NCBI RefSeq assembly: GCF_019578655.1 | Contig: NC_063258.1 | Location: forward strand, 4,447,283 to 4,511,282 | Length of the DNA stretch: 64,000 nucleotides | Direction of reading: 5' to 3' | From: Ricinus communis | Lineage: Eukaryota; Streptophyta; Magnoliopsida; Malpighiales; Euphorbiaceae | Shown here: positions 59,930 through 64,000 of the stretch, one piece after another | Numbering within the stretch: position 1 is the first letter of the stretch | Layout of the letters: each line of letters opens with the position of its first letter | The notes under the pieces: generated by a model | What the model saw: only the letters and a program-made list of their open reading frames with translations | Told to the model about the DNA's origin: nothing | Database searches by the model: none | Made by a program: the position numbers and the translations under genes

Positions 59930-62900
59930 ATCTTCATGCTGCCAATTCTTCTTACAGTCCCCTTCAAGGTGAGCATGTATGTCAAGAATGCTCATCTTGC
60001 TGAGTAAATACTCAAGACATGTAGGATGCAATGCCTTAGTAAAAAGATCTACTATCTGTTCAGAAGTTCTTAAGTAAGTCGATTTAATGATGCATAAGAT
60101 GATCTTTTCTTTAATAAAATGGCAGTCAAGTTCAATGTGCTTTGTTCTTTCATGGAAGACAGGGTTCTTGGTTATGTGAAAAGTAGAAATGTTTTCACAA
60201 TGAAGCTCAACAGGTTTAGTCAATGTCATTTTAAAATCCTTCAACAGATACGTTAACTATAACACTTCACTCATGGTGACTGCCATAGCCCTGTATTCAG
60301 ATTTTACAGAACTCCTCGACACAATGTTTTGCTTCTTTGTCTTCCAACTTACCATTAAATCAAATATAAAAACGCAATATCCAAAGATTGATTTTCTTAT
60401 TTCTTGATAAGAAGCCCAATAACTGTCAGTGTAAGCCTTCAAATGCAATTTTGAGGTTGATAACATCAAAATGCCTTGACCTAGTAACCGTTTCAAGTAT
60501 CTAAGCACTTTGTAAGCTACTTCTAAGTGAGTCTTTACAGTCTTGTCCATGAACTAAGAAAGTACATGTACACTACAAGAAATGTCAGGTATGGTCAAGG
60601 TTAAATAGAGCAATTTTCACGCTAACTATTTATAGAAACTTGGATCATTAAGCCTATCTTCTTCAGTGTTTACAAGCTTGTGATTTAATTCAAAAAGAAT
60701 CCTGCTAGGTTTACAACCCAACTGAACATATTCTTGTAATAATTATAATGTATACTTCCTCTGGCACACAGAAATTCCCTTTCTTGACCAAACTATCTCA
60801 AGTCTTAGAAAATATTTCAGACTGCCCAAATCTTTCAATTTAAAGCTAGCCTTTAAAACTCCTTTTAGTTCTTCATATAAATCATTGTTATTGCTTGTAA
60901 TGATGATGTTGTCCACATATACAAAAAGAGCCACAAAATTTTCATTAACCTTCTTAATGAATAAAGAATAATTAGATATTGATTGGTTGTATTCATGTCT
61001 AAGTAAGCATTCAGTAAAGTTTGAGGTTCCATTGCCTGGATGCTTGCTTCAGGCCATACAAAGACTTTTTGAAGCTTGAACACCAAGTTGTCAATTGCAC
61101 TATTCTTAAGTTTAGAGTCTCCATAAAGGTGATAACCTGGTGATATATCCATATAAACTTCCTCAGAAAGCTCTCTATTAAGGAAAGCATTATTGACATC
61201 TAAGTGTGAGTGTGTCTAGTTAAACATGGCAGCTAGAGCTAGAAAAACTCTAACTATGGTGTGTTTAGCTAATAGATTAAATGTTTCAGTATAATCAAGT
61301 CCTTCTTTCTATGTATATCTCTTGGTAATAAGTCTGGTTTTATGTCTCTCCACACTACCATCTGACAAAAATTTAGTTCTGTAAATCCACTTGCAACCTA
61401 TAGTAGACTTATCAGGTGGTAATAAAACAATGACCCAGGTCTTGTTGTCTATTAGAGCATTTAATTCATCTTTCATAGCAGATCTCCAACAATCAAGTTT
61501 TACAGCTTGGTGATAGGTTGTAGGATTATGGATTTGTAGGACAAAATTGCTAAAGTAATGAAAGGATGGATAACAAGTTATTGGATATGTATTTATGTAT
61601 AAGGTGAGCAATGAAATGTTGAACAACATGTGCTCTTAGTGTGTGATAGTAATCATTAAGGTATGTAAGAGTTTTAACAATTCTAGTGCTTTTTTTGAGT
61701 GGAGCTAAAGGAGTATTATAAGTGGATACAAGAGGTTTAGGAGAATGTATAGATACAAATGGTGGATCAATTGACTCGTGATTGGAAGAGGAAGGAGATG
61801 AAGGTGTAAAACTTGAAAAATTTGAAGAATGTAAAGGGATATTATTCAAAAGAGAAAAAGTATTTGAAGGAGGTGAAATAGGATAGGAAAAGGAAGAAAA
61901 ATCTGAATCAAGGAAAGATAATGAAGGTAGAATAAGATCAGAAGAATGTTATGGTAAATGTGTGGAGCAAGAAGTGTTTCTGAAAGGAAAGATGAGCTCA
62001 AAGAATTTCACATCTTTGGAATGAAAGACAGTCTTTAAATGCAAATCATAAAGCTTGTAACCTAATGGATAACCCAAGAAAACTGACTTCTTAGCCCTAA
62101 ACATCGAATTTAGTTTTGTAAATGACTAAATATGCAGTAAAACAGAGGCAACCAAAGGATATGAGATGGTCATAAGTAGGTGGCCTTTTGAAAAGAATTT
62201 CATAAGGTGTTTTATAGTTTAAAAGAAGGCCAAAAGTTCTGTTGATTAAGTATATTGTTGTCATAACAACATCACTCCAAAAATACAAGGGTAAGGAAGC
62301 ATGAAACAAAAGAGAACTCCAAAAATACAAGGGTAAGGAAGCATGAAATAAAAGAGATCTTGCAATATTAAGAATATGTTGGTGCTTTATTTCCATCACA
62401 CCATTCGGTTTTGGTGTGTATTAATAAGAAATTTGATGAATAATTCCCTTAGAGGCATAAAAGGTAGGCATTGAGAACTCTAAACCATTATCAGTCCTAA
62501 TGGTTTTAGTAGAAATGTGATAGTCATTTAGTATAAGAGCATAAAAGCATTGAACAAGGGAACTAACTTTGATTTATGCTTCATCAAGAAAATCCAAGTA
62601 CATTTACTGAAATCATTTACTATTGATAAGAAATAATGGTTTCTATTAAGGTTACCTTGAGCATATGGCCCCCAAATATCTATGTGGACAAGATCAAATA
62701 ATCCTCTCACTTTATTTATAGATTCAAGAACTTTACTAAGGGACAAGTAAGAAAACTTTCTTTCTTTATAATTTGATTCTTTGGAAAAATAATTTTCAGA
62801 GTAGGAATATTTCAAAGATTAATATATGCCCTAAATGATAATACCAAATGTCTAAGAAAACTCCATAAATCACTTTTAATGGATGAGTAGTAGATGATTT

Positions 62901-64000
62901 GACAGAAGAGCCTGGAAATTGGTAAAGACCTTCATGCATCAGGGATGATCTATTCATCTTATTGGATGAGAGGTCCTGAATAATGCAATGATTAGAAAAG
63001 AAAGTTACATCAACTGGATTGTCCTTTGTCAATTTGCTAACTGAGATTAGATTTTATTTAAAAGATGGAATGTAGAGCACATTGTGCAAGGAAAGAAAAG
63101 AATTGAGTACAACCGATCCAGTACATGTGACTTGAACCTTTGACCCATTTGGTAAAGTAACAAACAAGTTATGAACATGCTTATATGAATGAAAATAATG
63201 CAAGGAACATATGATGTGATATGTAGCTCTTGAATCCAAGATCCATTTTTGTGAATTAGATGATAGAGAGTGTGCAGAAAGAATAATAGGTGAAAAGGAA
63301 ATTGGTTTTATACCTACCATGTTAGTGATGGGATTTAAAACAATAGCTAGGGTAATATTGGTGTCATTAAGAAGTTGCATAAGTTTAGTAATTTGATCAT
63401 TATTCAGATTCAATTGAGAAAGTGAATTAGTACTCTTAGAAACTTTAGATTAATTCACTACACTTCCTGCCTGATTAGCATTACCTATAGTTTGCTTATG
63501 AGCTTGAACATTCCTTTTCTCTTTAGTGAACTTGAAATCTGGAGAAAATCCAATTAGTCTAAAATATTTCTCCTTTAGATGTCCTATATTGCTACAATGA
63601 CTACAAACAATATTAGATTTTCCTTTATTGACAACCATTACAGCTAAATCACCAATATATGGATTCTGCACAATCAAATTCCTTTGGCTTTCTTCCCTCA
63701 GGGCCATATGTCGTAAATTTGATTAAGATTAGGTAAAGGCTTCATCAAAATAATTTGTGATCTTAATGCCTAATAAGATTCATTCAAGCCGTTTAAAAAC
63801 TTAAATCTATAATCCTTGTATTGTAAATCAGCAAAGTGCTGAAAATAGGCATCATTGCATTCCCAAGCAATAAGGAAGAGGCATGAAATTCCTTAATTCT
63901 TCCTAAACTCCATTAAGTTCAATGAAGTATGAATCAATTAACTTACTACCTTGAATCATGGAGGCAAGCAATTATTGCAAATGAGATATTTTGGAATCAT
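59930..64000 (-). mobile_element. Ty1/copia retrotransposon relic, cut by the right window edge
   Basis: Reads leftward. The gag knuckle CSHCSNIGHLKEKYF (about 63610-63565) has its last Cys as Tyr. A protease follows (DSRATYHI near 63235, where the active-site Gly is Arg). Then come the integrase (HIDIWGPYAQGN and FSKCTWIF near 62690-62600), reverse transcriptase (WIYRTKF near 61380, YVDN box 60919-60908, where the second catalytic Asp is Asn) and RNase H (TDSYWASYQEIRKS, SRSSVKSEYRAM near 60450-60280). The order gag-protease-integrase-RT-RNase H is that of copia elements. Many frameshifts and stops make it inactive. The 5' LTR and start of gag lie beyond 64000. Confidence 0.93.
62279..62360. 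repeat. 42-bp in-frame tandem duplication in the copia integrase
   Basis: The block AAATACAAGGGTAAGGAAGC followed by ATGAAACAAAAGAG occurs at 62281 and again at 62323. On the minus strand this doubles the 14-residue text SLLFHASLPLYFWS, part of the conserved integrase segment ending in LPxxFW. One copy is normal for the family. Confidence 0.92.

Overview
This is nuclear DNA from a flowering plant, almost certainly a eudicot. The genes have many introns with GT-AG borders, the intergenic DNA is very AT-rich, and the repeats are plant families: L1-type LINEs, a tRNA-derived SINE, Ty1/copia, MULE, Emigrant-like MITE and plant-mobile-domain sequences. The species cannot be read from the window; a Malpighiales relative is only a guess.

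Four ordinary host genes are present. They are a PHP-domain phosphoesterase (minus strand, 15106-11508, five coding exons), a DUSP-containing ubiquitin-specific protease resembling UBP5 (plus, 35944-48255, thirteen coding exons), a subfamily III LRR receptor kinase with pseudokinase motifs (minus, 54223-52185, two coding exons) and a GPI-anchored lipid-transfer protein (minus, 58271-56947, three coding exons). They act in unrelated processes and do not form a cluster.

The rest is mostly decayed transposable elements. From the left: a LINE (1-9073) split by a clean solo LTR (1863-5159) with a perfect CAAAT target duplication; gene-free AT-rich DNA; the PHP gene; a diverged AT-rich tandem array (15.5-18.7 kb); a second LINE whose endonuclease part is inverted relative to its downstream part (20150-21840); and a pair of LTR-like direct repeats (21841-22602, and 26410-26917 plus 34953-35205) enclosing an antisense plant-mobile-domain gene. 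The right-hand repeat is broken by an 8-kb Mutator-like element (26918-34952) with a transposase on one strand and a DUF1985/Ulp1-protease-like gene on the other. After the UBP gene, which holds MITEs in its introns, come the receptor kinase, an 87-bp repeat, the lipid-transfer gene, a SINE and a Ty1/copia element that runs off the right edge.

The observations most worth a second look are the nested MULE with its opposed Ulp1-like gene, the antisense mobile-domain gene between direct repeats, the two coding lesions in exon 6 of the UBP gene that a hidden intron could bypass, the GC-AG intron in the PHP gene, and the inverted LINE.
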